Below, piece by piece: positions 17,311-26,971 of a stretch of DNA of 64,000 bases. The position numbers and the translations under genes were made by a program. Origin of the DNA: Bacteroidota bacterium (GTDB lineage Bacteria; Bacteroidota; Bacteroidia; Bacteroidales; P3); assembly GCA_023415495.1 (NCBI GenBank), contig JAEZKK010000024.1:1-64000 (forward strand), read 5' to 3'. How positions within the stretch are numbered: the first letter of the stretch is position 1; each line of letters begins with the position of its first letter. The notes below the pieces were generated by a model, which saw only the letters and a list, made by a program, of their open reading frames with translations, was not told the DNA's origin and did not search any database.

Positions 17311-18318
17311 ATGGATAAATCAATATATAAGAATGTATTTGTTTTTATAGAACAAAGGGATGGAAACTTGCAAAGCGTGGGTTTAGAGCTTTTGGGTAAG
17401 GCAAGAGATTTGGCTAAGGAACTCTCCGAAGAAGTTTATGCAGTTTTAATGGGATATAATATTGAGGATAAGGCTACGGAACTGATTGAATACGGAGCTG
17501 ATAAGGTAATTATTATGGACTCAATAGAGCTTAAGGAATATAGTACAGAGGCTTATACTCAGGGGCTTTGCAAATTAATCCAAGAGAGAAACCCTTCCAT
17601 AGTACTAATCGGAGCAACTACAATTGGGAGGGATCTTGGTCCAAGAATCTCTGCAAGAATCACAACAGGGCTTACAGCTGATTGTACAAGACTTGAAATA
17701 TCTGAGGATAAAGAGCTTTTAATGACAAGACCAGCATTTGGAGGAAATCTAATGGCAACAATTATTTGCCCTGACCATAGACCTCAAATGTCGACAGTAA
17801 GACCAGGAGTAATGCGTTCCCTGCCAAGGGATAGAAGTAGAAAAGGTGAGATTGAGAAGTTTGAAATTAGTTTTAATAAAGATAAATTCCGAGTTAGAAT
17901 TAAGGAAACTATTAAGGAAAAGACCAATATGATAGATATTACTGAGGCGAAAATCTTGGTTTCAGGAGGTAGAGGCATTGGGAATAAAGAAGGTTTTGAG
18001 AATTTAAACCAACTTGCTCAAACCCTCGGAGCTGAGGTTTCGGCATCCAGAGCTATTGTGGATTCAGGACTTATTGACCATAATCGTCAGGTTGGGCAAA
18101 CAGGTAAAACAGTTAGACCAGACCTTTATATTGCTTGTGGTATATCTGGAGCCATCCAACATATAGCAGGAATGGAGGAAAGTGAGTTTATTTTAGCTAT
18201 AAATAAGGATCGTTATGCCCCAATTATGCAGATGGCAGACCTTGGAATAGTAGGAGATGCAAAAGATATAATTCCTGCCCTAAACGAAAGACTTAAATCA
18301 TTGAAAAACAAAGATTAA
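17311..18318 (+). CDS. etfA: Electron transfer flavoprotein alpha subunit
   Basis: A 335-residue FAD-binding ETF subunit. The C-terminal FAD domain shows SRAIVDSGLIDHNRQVGQTGKTVRPDLYIACGISGA-type sequence from about residue 245 on, followed by AINKD and the ADLGIVGDA motif, all standard. The N-terminal half is the ETF fold with GATTIGRDLGPR. It is the last gene of the kamD operon. No ordinary terminator follows; instead palindrome array C fills the gap to the convergent murL-murD gene. Confidence 0.95.
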   Translation: MDKSIYKNVFVFIEQRDGNLQSVGLELLGKARDLAKELSEEVYAVLMGYNIEDKATELIEYGADKVIIMDSIELKEYSTEAYTQGLCKLIQERNPSIVLIGATTIGRDLGPRISARITTGLTADCTRLEISEDKELLMTRPAFGGNLMATIICPDHRPQMSTVRPGVMRSLPRDRSRKGEIEKFEISFNKDKFRVRIKETIKEKTNMIDITEAKILVSGGRGIGNKEGFENLNQLAQTLGAEVSASRAIVDSGLIDHNRQVGQTGKTVRPDLYIACGISGAIQHIAGMEESEFILAINKDRYAPIMQMADLGIVGDAKDIIPALNERLKSLKNKD

Positions 18319-18341
18319 CTTTTTTCAAAAATAAGACTTAC

Positions 18342-18424
18342 TCTAAGAGGCCTTTAGACTTAGTCTAACGATGCGTTAGAGTAAGTCTAACGATGCTTTA
18401 GAGTAAGTCTTATTTATGCTAAGA
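18342..18424. repeat. Palindrome array C, four units, 22-bp period
   Basis: Palindromes with TCTAA/TTAGA arms have centres at 18350, 18372, 18394 and 18416, exactly 22 bp apart. The best is TCTAACGATGCGTTAGA (18364-18380). Arms extend outward so that neighbouring palindromes share them (TTAGAGTAAGTCTAA between units is itself palindromic). A weaker palindrome, CTTTTTTTCAAAAATAAG-like, is centred near 18327. The array fills the gap between convergent etfA and murL-murD. Confidence 0.88.
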
Positions 18425-18435
18425 CTTACTCTTAT

Positions 18436-21132
18436 TTATTTTAATACTAATTCAACGAATTTGCTTCCCCTTTCTTCAAAGTTTTTAAACATATCGTAGC
18501 TCGGAGCTGAAGGTGATAATAGACATATTTTACCCTTATCTGTAACCTCTTTACACCATAGAACAGCCTTTGAAAAATCATCTGTCAATATATGATTAAT
18601 CTTGTAAGAGTCCTCTTTTTCCAATATCTCCTTTATCCTTTTTCCTGCTTTCCCAATATAGGCAATATTCTCCAATTCCTTATTTTCAAGGAGTTCAACC
18701 AATGAAGAGTAGTCAATCCCCCTATCCATCCCTCCTAAAATCAGGGTTTGGACATATTTTAAGGCCTTAATTGCCTCAAGTGTAGCTTGAGGAATTGTGG
18801 AAATACTATCATTATAATATTCTACTCCATCAATAGAGCCAATATATTCCAACCTGTTTGCCAACCCTTTAAACTCAATCAAAGCATTCAAAGCCTTGGA
18901 AATATCTCCAAAGAGAATTTCAATAACCTTAAGAGTAAAGAGGATATTCCCCTTATTATGCTCACCTTTAATATATTTTGGCTCTTGGAAAACATAGTCT
19001 TTTATATCGATAGAGTGATAATTCACATTATTATCTCGAGAGAGCCCAAATTCTTTTAGTCTATTATTTAATATATTATCCCTTGAATTATATATAAAAT
19101 ACCCATTGTTTAAGTATCTTAAAATATTGAGTTTAGCATCTTGATAGGAAGTAAAACAAGGGAAGAAATCAAGATGTTCTTCAAATAAATTCAAGATTAT
19201 AGAAATAAAAGGAGAAGTATTTATATGCTCTAATTGATGGGCAGAGAGTTCTAAAACAATATAAGTATCTTGATTAATCTTAGGAATTAAATCAAAGACA
19301 GGAACTCCAATATTACCTCCAAGCAATACATTATCAGTGTATTGTTTGATAGCAGTATAAATCATAGTTGAAGAAGTACTCTTGCCCTTAGTACCTGTTA
19401 CACCAATAACCTTGGGGTAGAAATACTTTAGAAAAATATCTATTTGTGAGGAAATACACTCTTTAGGGTATTGAGTTCTCATTTTTCTTAGATTAAAACC
19501 AGGACTTTTAATTATTAGGTTATAACCATTTTGTGCATATAAAGAATCCTCCCCGAGATGAAGTTTTAGGTTTTTAGTTTCAAAATCATCTTGAAGTTCT
19601 TCCGCATTATAAATTTCAATATTTTTATCTTGAATACCGATAAGCTTATTTGGAAACAATTTACGTAATAATCTATAAGTCGACCTTCCTTCCCTTCCAT
19701 ATCCAAGAATAAGAATATCTTTGTTTCCAATCTCCAAGACTAATTCCCTAAGCTTTAAAAGCGAATAAGGAGAGGAAATAAGACTTAGAAACTCAGGCAT
19801 TAGATTATGTTTCTTTTCAATTTTAAGTAGGGAGGAATAAGCATCATCCAAAATATCCTTATATGAAAAGCTTTTCATCCAATGCTTTACAAGATTAAAT
19901 GAAAGTATTTGAGGGAAATTATCGCATGCAAGAGACAAGGCATGATTAACCTCATGAATTGTTCCCACACATTCAAAGGGTTTGCTTGGGCATAAACCAG
20001 TAAGCTCATCTAAATAATTAGATAAGCTATCCTTGTCTAATAAATTCTCTGAAAATATAGTGGAGAGTTTATCTGGGGAGATAAATGGGGAAAGAATAAT
20101 ATAAGCAAACAAACATTTAGGGCAATTACAACACCATATATCTGTCTTTGAACCAACGTTACAACTCCTAAAAACATCATGATAATGAGTATAAAAAGCA
20201 AATTCCTGAGCAATTTGGAGTTCAGATAAAGGTCTTAAAAGGCTGAAATAATTAATATCCTTATGGATAAACTCCCTTGTATATTCCCTGAAATCATTCT
20301 CAAACTCCAAACTCTTTGAGTATTGATGATTAATATCCAAGCCCTTAACAGTCGACTCAGAGGCACTTGATTCATTACTTAAAGCAATATGCCTGCAAGA
20401 AGTTAGAGCAGAAATAAGTAGGTTATAGAAGGCTAACATTGCAGAAAACGGAGTATGACCATTTAGATATCCCAATGCATTAAGGTCTAATAAATAAGGG
20501 TCTATCTCCCTATTTATTATTGCAATACTATCTATATCAAACCCTCCTCTTTCAACAGAGCTTAAGCTTGCCCCTCTTGGATTGATTATCATAGGAATTA
20601 TTTCAAAGTCTCCCCTTTTGATAATCTCCATACTTACCACAGAATCCTTACCTCCACCAATAGGTAGAATAACCCTGTTTTTCCTAAATCTCAAATCACA
20701 TTTCCCAAATTCATCTTTAGATGAAATAATATTTACAAAGTCCTTAATATTGGTTTCAATACTATTTAAGTAGAAATACTCCCCTAACCCATTAAAGTAA
20801 ATCTTCTTCCAAAACCTAATTTGAGCATCACTTAACCCTCCACATTCAATAATAATAACTGGACTTGCAAAAGCCTTCCAATAACTAATTAGCTCAATTA
20901 AACCAATATTAAAAACAAGGATATCTAAGTTTTCCCTTCTTGTATTAAGATTTGAATAAAAGCCTTTAAGAGGAATATTTATCTTTGGGGAGAAACTATG
21001 CATATCACAAATAAATGAAAAACTAAGTTCCAAAAACTGTTCTTTATACTTATAGGAAAAGCTTTTATAAGTAAAATAAGGATATTTCAGTCTTAGTTTT
21101 TTGAATCTTTCATTATTGTTTTTTCTTTCCAT
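18436..21132 (-). CDS. MurL-MurD fusion: UDP-MurNAc-L-Ala-L-Glu epimerase fused to a MurD-type ligase
   Basis: An 898-residue cytoplasmic protein with two enzymes. Residues 1-460 look like MurL, the ATP-using epimerase that turns the terminal L-Glu of UDP-MurNAc-L-Ala-L-Glu into D-Glu: a PP-loop-like PIGGGKDS is at 157-164, NESSASES at 253-260, and a Cys cluster WCCNCPKC at 333-340. Residues 472-898 are a Mur ligase of the MurD type: dinucleotide-type fold LILGYGREGRST, ATP loop GVTGTKGKST (577-586), and later TIPQATLEAIKAL. In Xanthomonas, MurD2 (which adds L-Glu) and MurL are separate neighbouring genes; here they are one polypeptide. The MurD half is certain; the MurL half is my recognition from motifs. 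It is transcribed divergently from rnr. Confidence 0.8.
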   Translation of the reverse strand: MERKNNNERFKKLRLKYPYFTYKSFSYKYKEQFLELSFSFICDMHSFSPKINIPLKGFYSNLNTRRENLDILVFNIGLIELISYWKAFASPVIIIECGGLSDAQIRFWKKIYFNGLGEYFYLNSIETNIKDFVNIISSKDEFGKCDLRFRKNRVILPIGGGKDSVVSMEIIKRGDFEIIPMIINPRGASLSSVERGGFDIDSIAIINREIDPYLLDLNALGYLNGHTPFSAMLAFYNLLISALTSCRHIALSNESSASESTVKGLDINHQYSKSLEFENDFREYTREFIHKDINYFSLLRPLSELQIAQEFAFYTHYHDVFRSCNVGSKTDIWCCNCPKCLFAYIILSPFISPDKLSTIFSENLLDKDSLSNYLDELTGLCPSKPFECVGTIHEVNHALSLACDNFPQILSFNLVKHWMKSFSYKDILDDAYSSLLKIEKKHNLMPEFLSLISSPYSLLKLRELVLEIGNKDILILGYGREGRSTYRLLRKLFPNKLIGIQDKNIEIYNAEELQDDFETKNLKLHLGEDSLYAQNGYNLIIKSPGFNLRKMRTQYPKECISSQIDIFLKYFYPKVIGVTGTKGKSTSSTMIYTAIKQYTDNVLLGGNIGVPVFDLIPKINQDTYIVLELSAHQLEHINTSPFISIILNLFEEHLDFFPCFTSYQDAKLNILRYLNNGYFIYNSRDNILNNRLKEFGLSRDNNVNYHSIDIKDYVFQEPKYIKGEHNKGNILFTLKVIEILFGDISKALNALIEFKGLANRLEYIGSIDGVEYYNDSISTIPQATLEAIKALKYVQTLILGGMDRGIDYSSLVELLENKELENIAYIGKAGKRIKEILEKEDSYKINHILTDDFSKAVLWCKEVTDKGKICLLSPSAPSYDMFKNFEERGSKFVELVLK

Positions 21133-21150
21133 CTCAATCGTTTTAGATTA

Positions 21151-21158
21151 CAAAATTA
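21151..21158 (-). promoter_or_regulatory. -7 box of the MurL-MurD gene
   Basis: CAAAATTA on the top strand is TAATTTTG on the coding strand, 19 bp upstream of the start. It is back to back with the rnr promoter, 33 bp away. Confidence 0.5.
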
Positions 21159-21167
21159 TGCTATTTT

Positions 21168-21198
21168 TTCGTGATTTGAAGTATTTTACTTAACTTTG
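21168..21198 (+). promoter_or_regulatory. Promoter of rnr-purD-thyA-folA
   Basis: TAACTTTG (21191-21198), with a TTCG one base off TTTG at 21168-21171, lies 27 bp before the rnr ATG. Confidence 0.5.
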
Positions 21199-21224
21199 TT
21201 GGATTAAAAAAACCATTAATAGAT

Positions 21225-23480
21225 ATGAAAGAAGAAGAAAAAAACAAGAATATTACTAAGTATGAATTTATAATTAAGGCCTTTGCAAATAATCCTCAAG
21301 AAGCTATGAACTATAAACAAGTCTCTTCAAGGACTGGTTATAATGATAGAGCATCGAAGGAATTAGTTCTTAATGGCATATTAACCCTGGCTGAAGAGGG
21401 CATACTTATTGAAGAAGGAAAAGGCAAATATAAGATTAATCCAAGGTATATAAATAACAACTATCTTCCAAAAAACTATGCTATTGGCAAGGTAGATATG
21501 AAGCAAACTGGCAAGGCATACGTTATTCCAAAGGATGGTGGAGAGGATATTTTTATTGGTCCTAATAATACAAACAGAGCTTTAAATAACGATATTGTAA
21601 AGGTTTACATCTTTCCAAAACGTAAAGACAGAAAGATAGAGGGGCAGATTACAGAGATAATTAAAAGAGATAAGACTTCTTTTGTAGGGACTATTCAACG
21701 CTCTGCCAAGTTTGCATTCTTTGTTCCCGACTCTCAATCAATGCCAATTGACTTATTTATCCCTTTGGATGACTTAAATAAAGCCAAGGATGGAGATAAG
21801 GTTTTAGCAGAGATTACCGATTGGCCTGAGAGGGCTAAAAATCCTTTTGGAAAGATAATAAGAGTTTTGGGACGCCCTGGAGATAATAATGTGGAGATGC
21901 AAAGCATATTGGCTGAGTTTAATTTCCCATTATTTTTCCCTGAAGAAGTAGAGAGAGAAGCTGAGAAAATTAGCTTTGAAATACCTAAAGAGGAGGTTGA
22001 AAAAAGAAGAGATTTTCGCAATATTCCTACCTATACAATAGACCCAGAGGATGCAAAAGACTTCGATGATGCTATTTCCTATCAAAGGCTAAGCAATGGA
22101 AACCACGAGATTGGCGTCCATATTGCAGATGTATCACACTATGTTTCGCCTGGAAGTCTAATAGATGAGGAGGCATATAAGAGGGGAACATCGGTATATT
22201 TAGTTGATAGAACCATACCAATGTTGCCAGAAAAGCTGTCAAATGGGGTTTGTTCTCTAAGACCAAATGAGGATAGTTTGACCTTTTCTGCTGTGTTTGA
22301 AATGGATGATAATGCAAAAATTATTAATTCTTGGTTTGGGAAAACTATTATCTATTCTCAAAGAAGATTTGCTTACGAAGATGCTCAAAAGATAATCGAA
22401 GAGGGATGTGGAGACTATTCTGAGAATGTTTTACCTGTATACAAACTTTCTGAAATACTTAGAAAAAAGAGGTTTACAAGTGGTGCAATCAACTTTGAAA
22501 GCCAGGAAGTAAGGTTTAAATTAGATGAAAATTCAAAGCCTATTGGCATATATATCAAGGAATCTAAAGAGGCAAATTGGCTAATTGAAGAATTTATGCT
22601 TTTAGCAAATAAGGGAGTTGCCGAACTTATTGGTAAGGGGAAAAAAGGAGAAAAGAATAAGAAAACCTTTATTTATAGGGTTCATGATGAGCCTAATCCT
22701 GAAAAATTATCAGTTTTTACAGAATTTGTTTCCAAGATTGGATATAAGGTAAATACTAATTCCAGAGGGGAATTAGCAAAGAGTATGAATAGTTTATTTA
22801 AGGAAATTAGTGGCAAGGGTGAGGAAAATATGATTTCTACAATAGCTATTCGAACTATGAGCAAGGCATATTATTCTACTGATAATATAGGACATTATGG
22901 TCTGGGATTCCCTTATTATTCTCATTTCACCTCCCCTATTAGGCGTTATCCTGATTTAATGGCACATAGATTATTGGAAAGATATCTTAATGGAGGCAAC
23001 TCTGTAAGCAAGGAAGTCTATGAATCCAGATGTGAGGATTGTTCTTTAATGGAAAGAAAGGCAGCGGAAGCTGAAAGAGCATCTATTAAATATAAACAAG
23101 CAGAATTTCTTTCTGATAAGATTGGAATGGTCTTTTCTGGAGTGATTTCTGGTGTTAGTAAATGGGGAATCTATGTTTTAATTGATGAAAACAAATGCGA
23201 AGGCTTGGTTCCTATCCGCACATTGAGTGATGATTTCTACTATATTGATGAGGATAATTATCAAGTAATCGGAAGACATTATGGCAAAACTTACCGCCTT
23301 GGAGATAAGATTGATATTAAGGTTGAGAGGGTTGATATGATGAAAAAGCAAATGGATTTCTTATTAGCAGAAGATAAAAATGGAATCAAAATCGAAGAAA
23401 ATGGATTAAGAAAACAAAACTCTAAACCTAAGCAAGAAGATAAGAGGAATAAAACTCCAAGAAAAAGGAATAAGAAATAA
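21225..23480 (+). CDS. rnr: Ribonuclease R
   Basis: A processive 3'-to-5' exoribonuclease of the RNB family, involved in decay of structured RNA and rRNA/tmRNA quality control. The 751 residues contain an N-terminal winged-helix part, cold-shock-like OB domains, the RNB catalytic centre with DPEDAKDFDDA (four Asp that hold Mg), and a C-terminal S1 domain (GVISGVSKWGIYVLIDENKCEGLVP). The last ~40 residues are Lys/Arg-rich, as in other RNase R proteins. It heads a unit running to the FkbM methyltransferase. Confidence 0.96.
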   Translation: MKEEEKNKNITKYEFIIKAFANNPQEAMNYKQVSSRTGYNDRASKELVLNGILTLAEEGILIEEGKGKYKINPRYINNNYLPKNYAIGKVDMKQTGKAYVIPKDGGEDIFIGPNNTNRALNNDIVKVYIFPKRKDRKIEGQITEIIKRDKTSFVGTIQRSAKFAFFVPDSQSMPIDLFIPLDDLNKAKDGDKVLAEITDWPERAKNPFGKIIRVLGRPGDNNVEMQSILAEFNFPLFFPEEVEREAEKISFEIPKEEVEKRRDFRNIPTYTIDPEDAKDFDDAISYQRLSNGNHEIGVHIADVSHYVSPGSLIDEEAYKRGTSVYLVDRTIPMLPEKLSNGVCSLRPNEDSLTFSAVFEMDDNAKIINSWFGKTIIYSQRRFAYEDAQKIIEEGCGDYSENVLPVYKLSEILRKKRFTSGAINFESQEVRFKLDENSKPIGIYIKESKEANWLIEEFMLLANKGVAELIGKGKKGEKNKKTFIYRVHDEPNPEKLSVFTEFVSKIGYKVNTNSRGELAKSMNSLFKEISGKGEENMISTIAIRTMSKAYYSTDNIGHYGLGFPYYSHFTSPIRRYPDLMAHRLLERYLNGGNSVSKEVYESRCEDCSLMERKAAEAERASIKYKQAEFLSDKIGMVFSGVISGVSKWGIYVLIDENKCEGLVPIRTLSDDFYYIDEDNYQVIGRHYGKTYRLGDKIDIKVERVDMMKKQMDFLLAEDKNGIKIEENGLRKQNSKPKQEDKRNKTPRKRNKK

Positions 23481-23514
23481 GAGAAATATTAAATACAAAA
23501 ACGAGATAAATTAT

Positions 23515-24786
23515 ATGAAGGTATTAGTTTTGGGAAGTGGTGCAAGAGAAAGTGCAATTGCTCAAAAGGTTGCTGAAAGCAAATTATTAACCCAATTATT
23601 TATATCTCCAGGCAATCCTGGCATGGAAGAATATGGAGAAACTATTGATTTAAAAGGAGATTTCCAAAAGATTAAGGACTTTGTTTTAACCAATTCTATT
23701 GAAATGGTTATTGTAGGACCAGAGCAGTTTTTGGTTGATGGGATTTGGGATTTCTTTAATAATGACAAGGATTTATCCCATGTTTTAGTTGTTGGACCCT
23801 CTGCTAAAGGGGCTAAATTAGAAGGGAGTAAAGACTTTGCTAAGGAATTTATGATTAGGAATAATATCCCAACAGCAAAGTATAAAACCTTTTATAAGGA
23901 AAGTATTGAAGAAGGGAAAGCTTTTCTAACTACTCTAAATCCTCCCTATGTTTTAAAGGCAGACGGTCTTGCAGCTGGTAAGGGTGTTTTGATTTTAGAT
24001 GATTTAAACTCTGCTCAAAGAGAGTTGGAAGATATGCTTGGAGGCGAGAAATTTGGAAATGCATCTAAGAAGGTTGTAATTGAGGAGTACTTGGATGGGA
24101 TTGAATGTTCTGTATTTGTCCTAACTGATGGTGATAATTATAAGATTCTTCCTATTGCAAAGGATTATAAACGTATTGGAGAAGGAGATAAAGGGCTAAA
24201 TACTGGGGGGATGGGCTCTGTAAGTCCAGTACCTTTTGCTGATGAAGAATTTATTTCTAAGGTAGAAAAAAGAATAATTATCCCAACGGTTTTAGGGCTT
24301 AAGAAAGAAGAAATACCTTATCAAGGCTTTATTTTTATAGGATTAATGAAGGTTGGAGATGAGCCTTATGTTATTGAATACAACGTAAGAATGGGTGACC
24401 CGGAGACCGAAACAGTATTTCCAAGAATTAAATCTGATATACTTGAGACCATAATTTGCCTAAAGGATAAAAGCCTTAATAAAACTGAACTCGTTATTGA
24501 TAATAGATTTGCAACCTGCGTTATGTTGGTGGCAGAGGGCTATCCAGGAGATTATAGAAAGGGAGATATTATCGATATTAGTAAGGAAATTGAGGATGGT
24601 TTCGTCTTTCATGCAGGGACTAAAAGAGATAATGATAATAATTTAATTACCTCTGGGGGTAGAGTTATTGCCGTAACTTGTTTTGGAAATACTCTGCAAG
24701 AGGCTTTAGATAAGACATATTCCAATATAAATAATATTGATTTTAAGGGGAAATACTACCGCAAAGATATTGGTAAAGACCTTTAA
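23515..24786 (+). CDS. purD: Phosphoribosylamine-glycine ligase
   Basis: The second enzyme of de novo purine synthesis (GAR synthetase), an ATP-grasp ligase of 423 residues. It opens with VLVLGSGARESAIAQKV, the PurD N-domain loop, and shows the ATP-grasp elements LKADGLAAGKGVLIL and EYNVRMGDPETE, which carries Mg ligands. It lies 34 bp downstream of rnr and upstream of thyA and folA, forming a nucleotide-metabolism group. The glyA product later in the window supplies one-carbon units to the same pathways. Confidence 0.96.
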   Translation: MKVLVLGSGARESAIAQKVAESKLLTQLFISPGNPGMEEYGETIDLKGDFQKIKDFVLTNSIEMVIVGPEQFLVDGIWDFFNNDKDLSHVLVVGPSAKGAKLEGSKDFAKEFMIRNNIPTAKYKTFYKESIEEGKAFLTTLNPPYVLKADGLAAGKGVLILDDLNSAQRELEDMLGGEKFGNASKKVVIEEYLDGIECSVFVLTDGDNYKILPIAKDYKRIGEGDKGLNTGGMGSVSPVPFADEEFISKVEKRIIIPTVLGLKKEEIPYQGFIFIGLMKVGDEPYVIEYNVRMGDPETETVFPRIKSDILETIICLKDKSLNKTELVIDNRFATCVMLVAEGYPGDYRKGDIIDISKEIEDGFVFHAGTKRDNDNNLITSGGRVIAVTCFGNTLQEALDKTYSNINNIDFKGKYYRKDIGKDL

Positions 24787-24815
24787 TCCCTAATTAATTA
24801 TTTGAATTTTTATTT

Positions 24816-25610
24816 ATGAAACAGTATTTAGACTTACTATCATACGTCCTAAATAATGGAGAAAAGAAAGAGGACAGAACAGGCACAGGGACTAAAAGCA
24901 TATTTGGTTATCAGATGCGATTTGATTTAAGAGAGGGTTTTCCTCTTCTCACTACCAAGAAACTCCATATTAGAAGTATCGTACACGAATTGCTTTGGTT
25001 TCTTTCTGGAGATACCAATACCAAGTATTTGCACGAGAATAAGGTTAGTATTTGGGATGAATGGGCTGATAAAAACGGAGATTTAGGTCCAATTTATGGT
25101 TATCAATGGAGGAATTGGACCAACCAAAAAGGAGAGAAGTTCGACCAAATAAGTCAATTAATCCATGATATTAAGACCAATCCTAATAGCCGTAGATTAT
25201 TAGTTAATGCCTGGAATGTTGGAGAAATTAAATCTATGGCCTTACCTCCCTGCCATATTCTCTTCCAATTCTATGTTTCTAATGGACGTCTTTCATGCCA
25301 ATTATACCAAAGGTCTGCCGATATTTTCCTTGGAGTTCCTTTTAATATTGCTTCTTATGCTCTATTATTAAGTATGGTTGCCCATGTTTGCGATTTGGAA
25401 GTTGGAGAATTTATTCATAGTTTTGGAGATGCTCATATCTACCTTAACCACTTAGAACAAGCAAATCTGCAATTAACAAGAGAGCCTATGCAATTGCCTA
25501 AACTTTGGTTAAACCCAGAGATTAAGAATATATTTGACTTTAAATACGATGATATAAAGATATTAGATTACTCCTCCTACCCACATATTAAAGCCGAAGT
25601 TTCGGTATAA
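24816..25610 (+). CDS. thyA: Thymidylate synthase
   Basis: Folate-dependent methylation of dUMP to dTMP. The 264-residue length equals the E. coli enzyme. The catalytic cysteine is in ALPPCHILFQFYV, with the dUMP-binding QRSADIFLGVPFNIASYA block after it and the conserved RTGTGT start region. It is followed 14 bp later by folA, the reductase that regenerates the folate it oxidises; this pair is very often together. Confidence 0.97.
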   Translation: MKQYLDLLSYVLNNGEKKEDRTGTGTKSIFGYQMRFDLREGFPLLTTKKLHIRSIVHELLWFLSGDTNTKYLHENKVSIWDEWADKNGDLGPIYGYQWRNWTNQKGEKFDQISQLIHDIKTNPNSRRLLVNAWNVGEIKSMALPPCHILFQFYVSNGRLSCQLYQRSADIFLGVPFNIASYALLLSMVAHVCDLEVGEFIHSFGDAHIYLNHLEQANLQLTREPMQLPKLWLNPEIKNIFDFKYDDIKILDYSSYPHIKAEVSV

Positions 25611-25624
25611 ATACCTTATAAATC

Positions 25625-26116
25625 ATGTTAAGTATAATTGTAGCAATAGCTAAAAACTCAGCTATTGGCAAGGGAAACAACTTGCTTTGCCATATTTCTG
25701 AAGACCTAAAATACTTTAAGAAAACCACTCTTAATTCCCCTGTTATTATGGGAAGAAAGACTTGGGAAAGCCTTCCAAAGAAACCTTTACCTAATAGAGA
25801 GAATATAATAATAAGTAGAAATCCCTATTATAAGGCTGAGGGAGGAAGGCTAATTACCTCTCTTGAAGAAGCAATTGCTTTGAGAAATGATGAAAGAGAA
25901 TGCTTTGTAATTGGTGGAGAAGAAATTTACAGAGCTCTTCTACCCTATTGTCAGAGGCTTTATATTACCCAAATTGATAAGGAATTTGAGGCAGATACCT
26001 TTTTCCCCACCTTAGATTTAAATAATTGGGAAGAGGTTTCAAAGAGTGAAACTCACTATGATATAAATCAAAACATAGGGTTTAGATTTGTGGTTTATAA
26101 GAGAAAAGATATATAG
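25625..26116 (+). CDS. folA: Dihydrofolate reductase
   Basis: NADPH-dependent reduction of dihydrofolate. The 163 residues begin MLSIIVAIAKNSAIGKGNNL, with the acidic catalytic residue in HISEDLKYFKK and the cofactor motifs VIMGRKTWESLP and CFVIGGEEIYRALL. It recycles the dihydrofolate made by ThyA encoded just upstream. It is 17 bp before the FkbM methyltransferase gene. Confidence 0.96.
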   Translation: MLSIIVAIAKNSAIGKGNNLLCHISEDLKYFKKTTLNSPVIMGRKTWESLPKKPLPNRENIIISRNPYYKAEGGRLITSLEEAIALRNDERECFVIGGEEIYRALLPYCQRLYITQIDKEFEADTFFPTLDLNNWEEVSKSETHYDINQNIGFRFVVYKRKDI

Positions 26117-26133
26117 ATAAGAAGTAAAATACA

Positions 26134-26853
26134 ATGAAAAAGCTTATTAGAAAGATTTTAATATTTCTTAGAATAGATATTACAAAGAACCTTGAGTACG
26201 ATAGAAGAACAAAGGCTATAATGAAGAAACTCCTTAGAAAGGATTCTAATTGTTTAGATATTGGAGGGCATAAGGGAGAAATTATGGACGATATTCTCCG
26301 ATTTAGCCCTAATGGAAATCATTTTATATTTGAACCCATACCCTATCTTTTCGAGGGATTAAAGAAGAAATTCACAGGCAAATGCAAGGTTATGCCATAC
26401 GCTCTTTCTAATAATGAGGGCAAGAGTAGTTTCCAAATGGTAGTAAATCATCCTGCTTATTCAGGAATCAAGAGAAGGAATTACGACGATATTCCCAAGG
26501 CAAGAATAGAAGAAATTGAGGTAAGTCTTGCAAAATTAGATAATATCATTCCCAAGGAGATGAGGATAGATTTTGTAAAAATAGATGTTGAGGGAGGAGA
26601 ATATGATGTTCTTTTAGGTGGATTAGAAACATTAAAGCGAAATAAACCAGTGATTATCTTTGAGTGTGGAAGCGGTGGAGTAGATAATTATGGTGCAAGT
26701 TGGAGGGATGTTTATAATATAATCACAAACGAAATAGGATTAAAACTCTATACCCTAAAAGCCTTTCAAAACAAAGAAAATCCAATAAAAGAAGAAGAAT
26801 TTAAAGCCTATTTCCAAACCAATCAAGAGTATTACTATATAGCAAAAGCCTAA
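26134..26853 (+). CDS. FkbM-family methyltransferase
   Basis: A 239-residue SAM-dependent methyltransferase. The SAM-binding loop is LDIGGHKGEIMDDIL, and the family hallmark FVKIDVEGGEYDVLLGGLE follows at about residues 148-167. FkbM proteins methylate hydroxyl groups, often on surface sugars. It is transcribed with the folate genes but lies next to glycan genes (flippase, GT4), so a role in polysaccharide modification is plausible. Substrate unknown. Array D lies after it. Confidence 0.85.
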   Translation: MKKLIRKILIFLRIDITKNLEYDRRTKAIMKKLLRKDSNCLDIGGHKGEIMDDILRFSPNGNHFIFEPIPYLFEGLKKKFTGKCKVMPYALSNNEGKSSFQMVVNHPAYSGIKRRNYDDIPKARIEEIEVSLAKLDNIIPKEMRIDFVKIDVEGGEYDVLLGGLETLKRNKPVIIFECGSGGVDNYGASWRDVYNIITNEIGLKLYTLKAFQNKENPIKEEEFKAYFQTNQEYYYIAKA

Positions 26854-26971
26854 ATATGTACAAAAACATCTCTTACAATACTTATATCAAGTTTATCTAA
26901 AAAGTACTTTGAAGACTTTTTCCTGATTAAGTTAAGAAATAAGCTGATTAAACACTAAAAGTATTGGTTTT

